A stretch of DNA of 64,000 nucleotides from JAABRB01 sp041617635 (GCA_041617635.1 JBFJOO010000004.1:1-64000), one strand, 5' to 3'. Counted from the stretch's first letter, positions 42,986-52,701 are shown. Notes: generated by a model not told the origin, from the letters alone. A program made the numbers and translations.

Positions 42986-44164
42986 CTAGCGCTCGACCGC
43001 CAGGGCGACGCCCATCCCGCCGCCGATGCAAAGCGACGCGAGCCCCTTGTGGGCATCCCGGCGAATCATCTCGTGGATCAGCGTCACCAGGATGCGGCAA
43101 CCCGATGCCCCGATCGGATGGCCGATCGCGATTGCCCCGCCGTTTACGTTGATCTTCGAGGTGTCCCAGCCCATTTCCTTGTTCACCGCACAGGCCTGCG
43201 CCGCGAACGCCTCGTTGATCTCCATCAGATCGAGGTCCTGCGGCTTCCAGCCCGCCTTGGAAAGACAGAGCTTGGAAGCCGGCACCGGACCCATCCCCAT
43301 GATCTGCGGATCGACGCCCGCTGACGAGTAGGCCTTCACGCGCACGAGCGGCTTGAGACCCAGTTCCGCGGCCTTCTTGGCCGACATCATGATCACTGCT
43401 GCAGCGCCGTCGTTCAGGCCCGAGGCGTTGCCGGCCGTCACCGTACCCTGCTTGTCGAAGGCAGCCCGCAGCGCGGCGAGCGCTTCGATCGTCGTGCCGT
43501 GCTTCGGATACTCGTCGGTGTCGAACGCGAGCGGGGCGCCCTTCCGCTGCGGGATCTCGACTGGCACGATCTCGTCCTTGAACTTGCCGGCTTTCTGCGC
43601 TTCCTCGGCTTTGCGTTGCGACTCGAACGCGAAGCGGTCCTGGTCCTCGCGGGTGATGCCGTACTTCTTGGCGACGTTCTCGGCGGTGACGCCCATGTGG
43701 TACTGGTTGTACACGTCCCACAGGCCGTCGACGATCATCGAGTCCTGCAGCTTCGCGTCCCCCATGCGAAACCCGCCGCGCGATCCCATCATGACGTGGG
43801 GCGCGAGGCTCATGCTCTCCTGGCCGCCCGCCACCACGATCTCGGCGTCACCCGCCTTGATCGCCTGCGCCGCGAGGTGGGTCGCTTTCAGTCCCGAGCC
43901 GCACACCTTGTTGATGGTCATCGCAGGAACCATGTCGGGCAGGCCTGCACGAATGGACGCCTGGCGCGCGGGGTTCTGACCCACTCCCGCGGTCAGCACC
44001 TGACCGAGGATGACCTCGGACACCTGCTCGGGCTTCACGCCCGATTTCGCCAGCAGCGTCTTGATCAAGTGCGCGCCCAGATCCGACGCGGGAATTTTCG
44101 AGATCGCCCCGTTGAAGCTTCCTACCGCGGTACGGGCCGCGGCGACTATGACGACGTCAGTCAT
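42986..44164 (-). CDS. phaA: Acetyl-CoA acetyltransferase (PHB beta-ketothiolase)
   Basis: The 392-residue thiolase makes acetoacetyl-CoA from two acetyl-CoA. It has the nucleophile segment INKVCGSGLKATHLAAQAI (Cys89 in VCGSG), NEAFAAQA, GHPIGASGC and a C-terminal CIGGGMGVALAVER. ATG at 44162-44164 starts MTDVVIVAAARTAVGSFNG, the PhaA type. It lies 43 nt downstream of phaC, the canonical phaCAB order. Confidence 0.94.
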   Translation of the reverse strand: MTDVVIVAAARTAVGSFNGAISKIPASDLGAHLIKTLLAKSGVKPEQVSEVILGQVLTAGVGQNPARQASIRAGLPDMVPAMTINKVCGSGLKATHLAAQAIKAGDAEIVVAGGQESMSLAPHVMMGSRGGFRMGDAKLQDSMIVDGLWDVYNQYHMGVTAENVAKKYGITREDQDRFAFESQRKAEEAQKAGKFKDEIVPVEIPQRKGAPLAFDTDEYPKHGTTIEALAALRAAFDKQGTVTAGNASGLNDGAAAVIMMSAKKAAELGLKPLVRVKAYSSAGVDPQIMGMGPVPASKLCLSKAGWKPQDLDLMEINEAFAAQACAVNKEMGWDTSKINVNGGAIAIGHPIGASGCRILVTLIHEMIRRDAHKGLASLCIGGGMGVALAVER

Positions 44165-44207
44165 GCTGTGCCTCCTTTGCAGAACTCCGGACCAGAGGGT
44201 CCATTCT

Positions 44208-45944
44208 TCACACCACCCGGAACTGCACGTAGCGTCCCGGCGCATTCTCGATGCGCTTGTACTTGCCGCCGCCCAATCGCTTGGGCGCCGGCTTCTCGCT
44301 GCCCGCGTGCTGCGCGAGCCAGGTGTTCCAGTCGCTCCACCAGCTACCCTTCACCTCTCTCGCGGCCGCGAGCCACGGCTCGGGCGACTCGGTGAGCAGC
44401 TCGCTCGTCCAATAGCTACGACGGTTCTTGGCCGCCGGGTTCACCACTCCCGCAATATGACCGCTCGCCCCGAGGACGAACCGCACGCGGCCGCGCAGCA
44501 GGCGGGTCGATGCATAGGCGGCCTGCCACGGCACGATGTGGTCCTCGCGCGTGCCGAGCAGGTACGCCGGCATCCGCAGCCTGCCAAGGTCGACCCGCTC
44601 GCCGCAAACCGTGAGGGCGCCCGGCTCCCGCAACCGGTTCTCGAGATACATGTTGCGCACGTACCAGCAATACATCGGCCCGGGCAGATTGGTCGAATCG
44701 GCGTTCCAGTAGAGGATGTCGAACGCCTCCGGGGACCGGCCCTTCAAGTAATTGTTGACGACGTACGCCCAGACGAGGTCGTTCGCGCGCAGCATGGAGA
44801 AGACAAACGCGAGATTGCGCCCGTCCATGATGCCGCCCGCCCCGAGCTCGGCCTCCTTCGCGGCCACGCTCGCCTCGTCGACGAAGAGACCGATCTCGCC
44901 GGGGTCGGAATAGTCGAGCAGCGTGGCGAGGAGCGTGAGGCTTTCGGCCGGCTCCTCGCCGCGCGCGGCGAGCACGGCGAGCGCCGTGGCTAGCAACGTC
45001 CCGCCGACGCAGAATCCGAGGGCATTCACCTTGTCGGTCTTCGCGATCGCGCGCGACACCTCGAGCGCGCGAATCACGCCATCGCGTATGTAGTCGTCCC
45101 AGGTGAGGCTCCCGAGCTCGGCCGTGACGTTCCGCCACGAGACGAGGAACACCGTATTGCCCTGCTCGACCGCGTAGCGTACGAATGAATTCTCTCGAGT
45201 CAGGTCGAGCACGTAGAACTTGTTTATGCACGGCGGAACGATCACCAGCGGCCGCGCGCGCACCTTCTCCGTCGCCGGCTTGTACTGGATGAGCTGGATC
45301 AGCTCGTTCTCGAAGACCACGGCGCCGGGCGACGCCGCGAGATTCTTGCCCACGCCGAACGGCGCCTCGGCGGTGGTCGATATGCGCCCCTTGGCGACGT
45401 CGCCGAACAGGTTCTGCGTGCCGCGGGTGATAGTCTCGCCGTTCGTCTCGCGCGCGAGCCGCATCACCTCCGGATTGGTTGCAGCAAAGTTCGCCGGGCT
45501 CGAGGCGTCGATGAACTGCCGCGTGAAGAAGCGCAACTGTCCCTTGGCGCGCGGCTCGATCTCGGCGGCGTCGACCAGCTCGCTCAGGAACCGCGCGTTG
45601 AGCAGGTAGTTCTGCTTGATGAAGTCGAAGTACGCGTCGTCGCGCCACTCGGGGGCCGCGAACCGCCGATCGCCGGCCTCCGGCCGTGCCACGGGGTCCT
45701 GGTCTGCACCGAGGCGACGCGCGAACATCGCTTGCCACAGGACCGCCGTGCGCTGATAGTGCGCCGAATAGAGTTCCATCGCACGCGTCGAGTGTGTCGA
45801 CCAATCCGCGAACTGCCGGGAGACGTCCGCGTCCGGCCCGCGGGCAAGCCACTGCAGCAGACCGGTCACGACGGCCGCGCCGGGCTGGAGCACGGGGTCG
45901 GGCGACGAGGGAAAGTTGGACGGCGGGGTATAGGGTAGAAACAC
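44208..45944 (-). CDS. phaC: Class I polyhydroxyalkanoate synthase
   Basis: PhaC polymerises (R)-3-hydroxyacyl-CoA into granules. The 578-residue product has the lipase-like box GFCVGG (active Cys312 from this start), a catalytic Asp in GTREDHIVP and His in ASGHIAGVVNP, and FENELIQLIQYKP and PPCINKFY typical of class I enzymes. The open frame extends to 46004 (TTG), but a TTGACA/AATACT promoter predicts transcription starting near 45981, so GTG 45942-45944 is preferred although it lacks a clear Shine-Dalgarno. It heads the phaC-phaA-phaB-phaB run. Confidence 0.93.
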   Translation of the reverse strand: MFLPYTPPSNFPSSPDPVLQPGAAVVTGLLQWLARGPDADVSRQFADWSTHSTRAMELYSAHYQRTAVLWQAMFARRLGADQDPVARPEAGDRRFAAPEWRDDAYFDFIKQNYLLNARFLSELVDAAEIEPRAKGQLRFFTRQFIDASSPANFAATNPEVMRLARETNGETITRGTQNLFGDVAKGRISTTAEAPFGVGKNLAASPGAVVFENELIQLIQYKPATEKVRARPLVIVPPCINKFYVLDLTRENSFVRYAVEQGNTVFLVSWRNVTAELGSLTWDDYIRDGVIRALEVSRAIAKTDKVNALGFCVGGTLLATALAVLAARGEEPAESLTLLATLLDYSDPGEIGLFVDEASVAAKEAELGAGGIMDGRNLAFVFSMLRANDLVWAYVVNNYLKGRSPEAFDILYWNADSTNLPGPMYCWYVRNMYLENRLREPGALTVCGERVDLGRLRMPAYLLGTREDHIVPWQAAYASTRLLRGRVRFVLGASGHIAGVVNPAAKNRRSYWTSELLTESPEPWLAAAREVKGSWWSDWNTWLAQHAGSEKPAPKRLGGGKYKRIENAPGRYVQFRVV

Positions 45945-45987
45945 TTCGCGGTGCCGCAACAACGCGTTGACCGAGAGATAACAACCC

Positions 45988-46016
45988 AGTATTGCACCGC
46001 ACAATCAGAGTGTCAA
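45988..46016 (-). promoter_or_regulatory. Sigma70-type promoter of phaC
   Basis: On the minus strand TTGACA (46011-46016) is separated by exactly 17 nt from AATACT (45988-45993). Transcription would start near 45981, about 37 nt before the proposed GTG start. Confidence 0.6.
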
Positions 46017-46094
46017 GAAAGCTCCGGCGCTGCCGGTATTCACTGCGGAAACAATCACTAGAATGTCGCTTTCCCGTCACGCGCCCGGGGGCGC

Positions 46095-46337
46095 ATGCCC
46101 GTGTATATCGTCGCGATCGCCTGGCTCTTCGTAACCATCCTGATGGCGGTGACCGAACGCAGCGTCACCGCAGGATTGCTCACGTTCCTTTTCTACGGGC
46201 TCGCGCCGCTCATGCTCTTCTGGTGGCTGGTCGCGACCCCGAAACGGCGTGCCCGAAAGGCCGCCCGCGGCGCCTCAGTGCGAATGGAGCAGCGCCCCGA
46301 CGAGCCAGATCAGCAGCACCCCCGCCGCGATCAATAG
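46095..46337 (+). CDS. Small membrane protein of unknown function
   Basis: The 80-residue protein has two hydrophobic segments, MPVYIVAIAWLFVTILMAV and LLTFLFYGLAPLMLFWWL, then a basic, hydrophilic tail. The last 63 nt overlap the 3' end of the ZIP transporter gene on the other strand. Similar short proteins are common in betaproteobacteria but have no known role. Confidence 0.65.
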   Translation: MPVYIVAIAWLFVTILMAVTERSVTAGLLTFLFYGLAPLMLFWWLVATPKRRARKAARGASVRMEQRPDEPDQQHPRRDQ

Positions 46338-47057
46338 CATCTGCTGCGCGGTGGCGCGCAGCTCGGTGCGCTTGTGCAAGCCGGGGATGAGATCGGCGAC
46401 GGCGACGTAGATCATGCTCGCTGCAGCCACCGCGAGAAGGATGTTCGACCATTCCTGCATCTGCTTGAGTGCGAAGTAGCCGGCGAGTCCGCCGATGACC
46501 ATCGCGAGGCTCGAGAGCAGGTTGAGCATGAACGCCCGAGCACGGCTGTATCCGGAATTCAGCAGGATCAGGAAGTCTCCGATCTCCTGCGGGATCTCGT
46601 GCGCGATCACCGCCGTCGCGGTGACGATGCCGAGCGACGTGTCCTGCATGAATGCCGCGGCGACCAGCACGCCGTCGACGAAATTGTGGAAGCCATCGCC
46701 CACCAGTATGAGCAGGCCTGATCGACCGTGGTCGTGCCCGCCGCGCTCCTGCAGATCCTGGTTGCGCGACTCGTCATCGCCGATGTGATAGTGCCGCCAC
46801 AACACGAGCTTCTCGAGCAAAAAGAATCCGAGAATGCCGATGAGCACCGCAGCGGCGACGCCGCGGTAGTCGTTCGTGCTTTCGAGCGCGTGGGGCAGGA
46901 TCTCCAGGAATGCCGCGCCGAGCAGCGCGCCGATCGCGAAGCTCACCAGGGCGCTGACCCAGCGCTGTGGCGTCGTGAGCGAGAAAAGCGCCGCACAGAC
47001 GACCGAAAGAATCCCTCCGGCGACACACGCCGCCGTGATGTAGCCCAGCGTTCCCAT
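46275..47057 (-). CDS. ZIP-family divalent metal transporter
   Basis: The 260-residue protein has about eight membrane helices. The metal-binding helices carry GDGFHNFVDGVLVAAAF and AVIAHEIPQEIGDF, the ZIP signature. A short His/Asp-rich loop (RGGHDHGRS) lies between helices 3 and 4. Zinc or iron uptake is likely. It stands next to pgeF with no gap (47057/47058), so they may be one transcription unit. Confidence 0.9.
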   Translation of the reverse strand: MGTLGYITAACVAGGILSVVCAALFSLTTPQRWVSALVSFAIGALLGAAFLEILPHALESTNDYRGVAAAVLIGILGFFLLEKLVLWRHYHIGDDESRNQDLQERGGHDHGRSGLLILVGDGFHNFVDGVLVAAAFMQDTSLGIVTATAVIAHEIPQEIGDFLILLNSGYSRARAFMLNLLSSLAMVIGGLAGYFALKQMQEWSNILLAVAAASMIYVAVADLIPGLHKRTELRATAQQMLLIAAGVLLIWLVGALLHSH

Positions 47058-47795
47058 TCAGTCCATCCAGACGAGCGTTGCCATGCGTCCGGTCGTGCCG
47101 TCGCGGCGATACGAGTAGAACCGGTTTGGCTCACCGTAGGTGCAGAACGCACCGCCATGCACCGCGGTGACGCCCGCCGCGCTCAAGCGCCGCCGGGCAA
47201 GCGCATACAGATCCGCGTGGTATTTGCCCGGCGCGCCGGGGCGAAACGCGGCGCGGGCTCCCGGATCCCGCGCGGCGAACGACTCGTAGACGTCCTGCCC
47301 GACCTCGTACGCCGCCTGGCTGATCCCCGGACCGAGCCACGCGACCACTTCGCCGCCGGGAACACCCATCCGGGCGAGCGTCGCCTCGATGACTCCGCTC
47401 GCCAGTCCGCGCCAGCCCGCGTGCGCGACACCCACGACGCGTCCCGTACGCGCCGCCAGCAGGACCGGCAAGCAGTCCGCGGTCAAGACCGCGCAAACTC
47501 GGTGGCGGGTGCGCGCCACGGCGCCGTCGGCGCGCGCGAGAGGCGGGGCGTGCTCCAGCTCCACGACATCGGTGCCATGCACCTGCTCGAGCCAGCTCGG
47601 GTCGACGGGTAGATGCATGCGCAGCGCTTCCCGGTTCCGCGCGACCGCGCCGGGATCATCGCCCACTCGCGCACCGAGATTCATTCCAGCGTAACGGCCG
47701 CGGCTCACGCCGCCCGCGCGCGTCGTGGTGAGCGCGCGCACAGTGGCGATCACCGGCCAATCGGGCACGATCCAGTCCTGCGGGTGGGGCACCAT
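47058..47795 (-). CDS. pgeF: Peptidoglycan editing factor PgeF (multicopper laccase-domain, YfiH family)
   Basis: The 245-residue protein has the YfiH/DUF152 fold with metal-binding residues in TADCLPVLLAA, VAHAGWRGLASG and the C-terminal FCTYGEPNRFYSYRRDG. In E. coli the homologue removes misincorporated amino acids from peptidoglycan precursors; purine nucleoside phosphorylase activity is also reported for the family. ATG at 47793-47795 overlaps the rluD stop by one base (TGATG), a usual coupling for rluD-pgeF. Confidence 0.93.
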   Translation of the reverse strand: MVPHPQDWIVPDWPVIATVRALTTTRAGGVSRGRYAGMNLGARVGDDPGAVARNREALRMHLPVDPSWLEQVHGTDVVELEHAPPLARADGAVARTRHRVCAVLTADCLPVLLAARTGRVVGVAHAGWRGLASGVIEATLARMGVPGGEVVAWLGPGISQAAYEVGQDVYESFAARDPGARAAFRPGAPGKYHADLYALARRRLSAAGVTAVHGGAFCTYGEPNRFYSYRRDGTTGRMATLVWMD

Positions 47796-48751
47796 CAGTC
47801 GAGCGCGTCCAGCAGCGCGCGCATGTCGGCGGGCAGAGGCGACTCCCAGGCGGCGGGCGCGCCGGTCCCCGGATGCACGAGCGCGAGCCGCGCGGCGTGC
47901 AGCGCCTGGCGTCGGAACGGCGGCAGCCCTTCGCGACGCGCGGGACGCTGCCCATAGACGGGGTCCCCGACGATCGGATGCCCAATCGAGCGCATGTGCA
48001 CGCGTATCTGATGCGTCCGCCCGGTCTCGAGACGGCATTTCACCAGCGTTGCCCGAGCAAACCTGCGGAGCACGGCATAGCGCGTGAGGGCGGGCTTGCC
48101 GCGCACCACGACCGCCATGCGCGTCCGCTCGACGGGATGCCGTCCGATGGGAGCATCGACCACCCCGTCCGCGCGAACCACCCCGTGAACCAGCGCCAGA
48201 TACTCCCGCCCGATCGTGCGCGCCTGCAGCTGCCGTACCAGATCGGTCTGCGCCTCGGCGGTCTTGGCGATCACCAGCAATCCGCTCGTGTCCTTGTCGA
48301 GGCGGTGCACGATTCCGGCCCGCGGCAGCGCCCCGCATTGCGGCGCATGGTGCAGGATCGCGTTGAGCAGCGTGCCCTCCCAGTTTCCGCTGCCCGGGTG
48401 CACGACGAGGCCGGCCGGCTTGTCGACCACCAGCAGCGTGTCGTCCTCGTAGACCACGCTGAGCGCGATGGGTTCGGCGCGAAAGGCGCCCCCCTCCCCG
48501 GGCTCCCAATCCGCGCCCGGATCGATCCGCACGCGCTCCCCGCCCCAGACCTTGCGCTTGACGTCCACGCCTGCGGAATCGAGCGTGATCCGACCTGCGC
48601 GCACCCAGGCCTGCAATCGGCTGCGCGAGTGCTCGGGAAACATGCGGGCCAGCGCCTGATCGAAGCGCAGTCCGGCCAGGTCTTTCGGCACCAATCGCTC
48701 GATCTCGGCGCTATAATGTTGCGCGATCGTCACCGTGCTCCGCCGGACCAA
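47795..48751 (-). CDS. rluD: 23S rRNA pseudouridine synthase RluD
   Basis: RluD modifies helix 69 of 23S rRNA. The 318-residue protein has an N-terminal S4 domain (FDQALARMFPEHSRSRLQAWVRAGRI) and the RsuA/RluA catalytic domain with HRLDKDTSGLL holding the catalytic Asp, and LETGRTHQIRVH. It is divergent from bamD across 48 nt; the bamD-rluD-pgeF arrangement is widely conserved. Confidence 0.94.
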   Translation of the reverse strand: MVRRSTVTIAQHYSAEIERLVPKDLAGLRFDQALARMFPEHSRSRLQAWVRAGRITLDSAGVDVKRKVWGGERVRIDPGADWEPGEGGAFRAEPIALSVVYEDDTLLVVDKPAGLVVHPGSGNWEGTLLNAILHHAPQCGALPRAGIVHRLDKDTSGLLVIAKTAEAQTDLVRQLQARTIGREYLALVHGVVRADGVVDAPIGRHPVERTRMAVVVRGKPALTRYAVLRRFARATLVKCRLETGRTHQIRVHMRSIGHPIVGDPVYGQRPARREGLPPFRRQALHAARLALVHPGTGAPAAWESPLPADMRALLDALD

Positions 48752-48799
48752 AAGGGCCTCGTCTTGCGCCTCATATTCAACCCGCGATCAATCGCCAAC

Positions 48800-49609
48800 A
48801 TGCGGCGTAGTTTAGCGTTTCTTCTGTGCGCCGCGATGCTCGCCGGCTGCGGCATCCTGAAGTTCGGCGAGGACGATCCGACCACAGGCTGGACGGCGCA
48901 GCGCCTCTACGAAGAGGCCAAGAGCGAGATGAGCAACGGCAGCTACGATCGGGCGATCAGCTACTTCGAGAAGCTCGAGTCGCGCTATCCGTACGGGCGC
49001 TATGCGCAGCAGTCGCAGCTCGAGATCGCCTACGCCTACTATCGCAACAACGATCCAGGCTCGGCAATCGCCGCCTGCGACCGCTTCATCAAGCTGCATC
49101 CCAACCACCCGACCGTCGATTACGCGTACTACCTGAAGGGGGTGGTCAACTTCTACGAGGACCAGAGCGCGCTTGCCCGATGGTCCGGCCAAGACCCGAC
49201 GGAACGTGACCCGCGTTCGGCGCGCGACTCGTTCGCGGCGTTCAAGGAGCTGGTGAACCGCTTTCCGAAAAGCAAGTACGTGGCCGACGCCACGGCACGG
49301 ATGAACTACCTGGTGAACGGGCTCGCCGCGCACGAAGTGCACGTCGCCCGGTTCTACATGGAGCGCGGCGCCTTCGTCGCGGCCGCGAACCGGGCCCAGT
49401 ACGCGGTCAAGACCTACCCGGAGACGCCCGCCGTCGAGGAAGCGCTCTACATCACTGCGCGTGCGTACGAGAGGCTCGGGATGAAGGATCTCCAGGCAGA
49501 CGCGGAGCGTGTGCTGCGCACGAATTTTCCGAACAGCCCGGCGCTCAAGGGCGGAACTCTCGGGCCCACCGCGCCCTGGTGGAAATTCTGGGCGCCCCGG
49601 AATTACTAG
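48800..49609 (+). CDS. bamD: Outer membrane assembly lipoprotein BamD
   Basis: BamD is the essential TPR lipoprotein of the BAM complex. The 269-residue protein has the signal MRRSLAFLLCAAMLAGCG (lipidated Cys17), five TPR-like repeats with YDRAISYFEKLESRYPYGRYAQQ and LHPNHPTVDYAYYLKG. It ends with a tryptophan-rich TAPWWKFWAPRNY tail. A hairpin at 49613-49648 follows the stop directly. Confidence 0.95.
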   Translation: MRRSLAFLLCAAMLAGCGILKFGEDDPTTGWTAQRLYEEAKSEMSNGSYDRAISYFEKLESRYPYGRYAQQSQLEIAYAYYRNNDPGSAIAACDRFIKLHPNHPTVDYAYYLKGVVNFYEDQSALARWSGQDPTERDPRSARDSFAAFKELVNRFPKSKYVADATARMNYLVNGLAAHEVHVARFYMERGAFVAAANRAQYAVKTYPETPAVEEALYITARAYERLGMKDLQADAERVLRTNFPNSPALKGGTLGPTAPWWKFWAPRNY

Positions 49610-49612
49610 AAG

Positions 49613-49648
49613 CTATCTCGAAATCACTGCAGCGCTTCTTTGAGATAG
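49613..49648. terminator. Inverted repeat between bamD and the epimerase gene
   Basis: CTATCTCgAAA and TTTGAGATAG form a 10-pair stem with one bulged G around a 15-nt loop, in the 42-nt gap between two convergent genes. A bidirectional terminator is plausible, though there is no T run. Confidence 0.4.
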
Positions 49649-49651
49649 GTT

Positions 49652-50626
49652 CTAGACCGCGATCCCCTGTTCCCGGATGTGGTCGTTGATCACGGACTTG
49701 ATATCCGGATCCGCGCCGAAGCCCAGCGCGACCGCGCGCGGCGTGTCGAACCGGACTGGCCAGGTGTCGACAATCGCCTTGATGCGCGCGTCCACCTTGA
49801 AGCGCACCCGCCCAGCAACCTCCGGGCCGGCGATCCGGCGAAGTTCGTCGATGGCCTGCCGGATCGTCACCGTGATGCCGGGAAGATTGAGGACCCGATT
49901 GCTGCCCCACGCAGACTCCGGCAGCTCGTGCGCATGCACGAACGCCTCGGTCACCTTGCGCGGCGAAAGCAGCCAAATGCCGGTCGTTTCAGGCAGCGGG
50001 CAATCGTAGGTCTGGCCGCCGAGCGGCTCGCGCAGGATCGCGCTCGCGAACGAAGACGCCGCCAGGTTCGGCTTTCCCGGGCGTACCACGATGGTTGGCA
50101 GCCGCAGGCAGCGCCCGTCGAGAAAACCGCGCCGCGAGTACTCGGTGATCAGGTACTCGCCGATGACTTTCTGGGTGCCGTAGGAGGTCTGTGGAGCCGG
50201 CGTCGTCGCATCGCCGAGTATCGGGGGAAGCTCGCCGCCGAACGCGGCGACCGAGCTTGCGAATATCAGCCGGGGCGGACGAGCCAGCGCGCGGCACGCC
50301 TCGAGGAGCGCCCGGGTCCCATCGAGATTGACACGCATGCCGAGCTCGAAATCAGCCTCCGCGCCGGCGCTCACGACCGCCGCGAGGTGGAACACCGAGG
50401 CGGTATCGGACTCGAGCGCCGCGGCAATCGTTCCCGGAGCGCTCAGATCGCCTTGCACGCATTGCAGGCGCGCATCGACCTCGGGCGGAAACGCGGTGTC
50501 GAGAAGCTTGATCTGGGTGATCGGCGCGGCCTTCCCGTCGTGACCGGTCAGCGTGCCGCGCTCGAGCAGCGTGCGGGCCAGGCGATGACCGAGAAACCCG
50601 CCGCCGCCGGTGATGAAGACCTTCAT
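49652..50626 (-). CDS. denD: NAD-dependent epimerase/dehydrogenase, D-erythronate dehydrogenase-like
   Basis: The 324-residue extended SDR starts MKVFITGGGGFLGHRLARTL with the TGxxGxxG cofactor loop and a YGTQK active site (Tyr and Lys). LLERGTLTG near the N terminus matches DenD, which oxidises D-erythronate at C2 in a catabolic route. The partners DenA-DenE are not in the window, so the assignment rests on family resemblance. Confidence 0.75.
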   Translation of the reverse strand: MKVFITGGGGFLGHRLARTLLERGTLTGHDGKAAPITQIKLLDTAFPPEVDARLQCVQGDLSAPGTIAAALESDTASVFHLAAVVSAGAEADFELGMRVNLDGTRALLEACRALARPPRLIFASSVAAFGGELPPILGDATTPAPQTSYGTQKVIGEYLITEYSRRGFLDGRCLRLPTIVVRPGKPNLAASSFASAILREPLGGQTYDCPLPETTGIWLLSPRKVTEAFVHAHELPESAWGSNRVLNLPGITVTIRQAIDELRRIAGPEVAGRVRFKVDARIKAIVDTWPVRFDTPRAVALGFGADPDIKSVINDHIREQGIAV

Positions 50627-50685
50627 CGTTCCTCCCTAATGGCGCCATTCGCCGCGGAGCGCGGCGCAGGCACAACTCATTCTAA

Positions 50686-52701
50686 TCAACCTGTGAGTGC
50701 TGCGCCGGCAAGCTGAGGCTCGGCCATCCCGAAAAAGCGCTCCACCTCCTCGAGGTCGCGCGTCCGCCGCATCGGCGGAAGCGCGGCCAGCAGCCGCGCG
50801 CCGTAGGGTCGCGAGACCAGCCGCGGATCGCATATCACCAGCGCGCCGCGGTCATGCTCGTCGCGAATCAGGCGGCCCGCGCCCTGCTTGAGGAGCAGCG
50901 CCGCCTCGGGCAGCTGAAGCTCGGTGAATGCGTTGCGCCCGGCGCGCTTCAGGGCGGCGAGCCGCGCCGCGAGCACGGGATCGTCCGGCGGCGCGAAGGG
51001 CAGCTTGTCGATCACCACCACCGAGAGCGCCTCGCCGCGAACGTCCACCCCCTCCCAGAAGCTCGCGCTGCCGACCAGCACGGCGTTGCCCAGCCGGCGA
51101 AATCGATCGAGCAGCTCGCTGCGCGATCCCTGCCCCTGGACGAGCAGCGGATAGGCCCACGCCGCGGACTCGAACGCGTCGCGCAACCTCGCGTGCGCGT
51201 GCCGCATCGCTCGCAACGTGGTGAAGAGCAGGAACGCGCGCCCGCCGCTCGCCCGGATCACCGGCAGCGCCGCATCCACCACGGCATCGGTATGCGCGGT
51301 GCTGTTGGGCTCCGGCAGCGCGCGCGGCACGTAGAGCAGCCCCTGCGTCGGGTAGTCGAATGGACTGCCCCAGCTTGCGCTCTCGGCGTCCTCGAGCCCC
51401 ATCAAGCGCTGGAAATGGGAAAAATCGCCATCCACGGCGAGCGTCGCGCTGGTCAGGACCCACGCGCGCGAGTGGCCTTCCTGGTTCGCACCATCGGCGG
51501 CGGATTCGCGCACCGACCCGTCCACCTCGCGCCTGAAAATCCCGGCAACCGACAGCGGCGTCGCATGGAGCGTCAGCGAGCGGGTGTGCACCTCGGCCCA
51601 GCGCACGAGCTCGTCGGCAGCTTCCCCGCGCCAAGCCTTCACCCGCTCGGCGAGTTCCCCGGCGCGCGCGGCGCAGTTCGCGAGACCTTCGCCCCGCTCG
51701 GCAACCCGACCCAGTCCGGCGGCCAGAGCGCCGAGGGCCGCGCTCATGCCTTCGAGCGCGCCCCGAAACCCTGCGTCGCGCACGAGCAGCGCCGCCGGCA
51801 GCCGACCCTCTTTCAGGTGAACGGCGAGGCGCAAATCGCGCGCCGACTTGTCCGCAGCGCGGATCAGCTCACGCAAGTCGGCCACATCGGGGGCCTCCGC
51901 AAGACCCTCGGCCAGCGCATCGCGGCACAACTCGAGCACCTGGCCGGTCGTGACGCTCCGCCCGAAAAAAAGCGTCGCTGTACCCGGAAGCTGATGGGCC
52001 TCGTCGAGTATGACGGTGTTGCAGGCCGGAAGCAGCTCGGCCATTCCTTCGTCGCGCAGCATCACGTCGGCGAAGAACAGATGATGATTGACGACGACCA
52101 CTTCGGCAGCCAGCGCTTCGCGACGCGCGCGCATGACGAAGCAATCGCGAAACCGCGCGCAGCCCTGGCCCAGACAATTGTCGCGCGTCGACGTGGCGAG
52201 CGCCCAGGCTGGCGAGTCTTCCGCGACGTCGGCGAGCTCGGCGCGATCGCCGCTCGCGCTGCGTCGGGCGAATCCGGCGATCGCCTGGAGGTCGTGCACC
52301 GCCTCGCGCGACGGGAGCGTGCCGTCGGCGAGGTTGCGCTCGAGATGGTGGTGGCACACGTAGTTGGCGCGCCCCTTGAGCAAGGCCGTCGTGATCGGGA
52401 CGCCGAGTGCCTTGCCCACGGCCGGCAAGTCGCGATGAAAAAGCTGGTCCTGCAGGGTCTTGGTGCCGGTGGAAATGATGACCTTGCCCCCGGAGAGGAG
52501 TGCCGGAACGAGGTAAGCGAAAGTCTTGCCGGTGCCGGTGCCCGCCTCGGCGATGAGGACCGCGCCGCCCCGGATGCTCGCATCGATACGCCGCGCGAGC
52601 TCCAGTTGCTGCGGCCTTACCCGGTACTCGGGCACCAACCGCGCGAGCGCGCCATCCGGTGCGAATGCGGACGCCAGCGCGTCCGGGGCCACAGCGCTCA
52701 C
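50686..52701 (-). CDS. ATP-dependent DNA helicase, DinG/YoaA type
   Basis: The 671-residue XPD-like helicase has Walker A AEAGTGTGKT (51-60), four iron-sulfur cysteines (Cys116, Cys176, Cys181, Cys187), Walker B LDEAH, and C-terminal motifs SASFWEGVDVRGE and GAGRLIRDEHDRG. Such enzymes unwind DNA and R-loops during repair. The length and layout fit the YoaA branch. Its ATG overlaps the stop of the secretin-like gene by 4 nt. Confidence 0.9.
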   Translation of the reverse strand: MSAVAPDALASAFAPDGALARLVPEYRVRPQQLELARRIDASIRGGAVLIAEAGTGTGKTFAYLVPALLSGGKVIISTGTKTLQDQLFHRDLPAVGKALGVPITTALLKGRANYVCHHHLERNLADGTLPSREAVHDLQAIAGFARRSASGDRAELADVAEDSPAWALATSTRDNCLGQGCARFRDCFVMRARREALAAEVVVVNHHLFFADVMLRDEGMAELLPACNTVILDEAHQLPGTATLFFGRSVTTGQVLELCRDALAEGLAEAPDVADLRELIRAADKSARDLRLAVHLKEGRLPAALLVRDAGFRGALEGMSAALGALAAGLGRVAERGEGLANCAARAGELAERVKAWRGEAADELVRWAEVHTRSLTLHATPLSVAGIFRREVDGSVRESAADGANQEGHSRAWVLTSATLAVDGDFSHFQRLMGLEDAESASWGSPFDYPTQGLLYVPRALPEPNSTAHTDAVVDAALPVIRASGGRAFLLFTTLRAMRHAHARLRDAFESAAWAYPLLVQGQGSRSELLDRFRRLGNAVLVGSASFWEGVDVRGEALSVVVIDKLPFAPPDDPVLAARLAALKRAGRNAFTELQLPEAALLLKQGAGRLIRDEHDRGALVICDPRLVSRPYGARLLAALPPMRRTRDLEEVERFFGMAEPQLAGAALTG

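Noticed and set aside
37094..44164. A recent duplication of the two thiolases
   Set aside because: The thiolases at 37094 and 42986 differ throughout and match the BktB and PhaA types respectively, so they are old paralogues.
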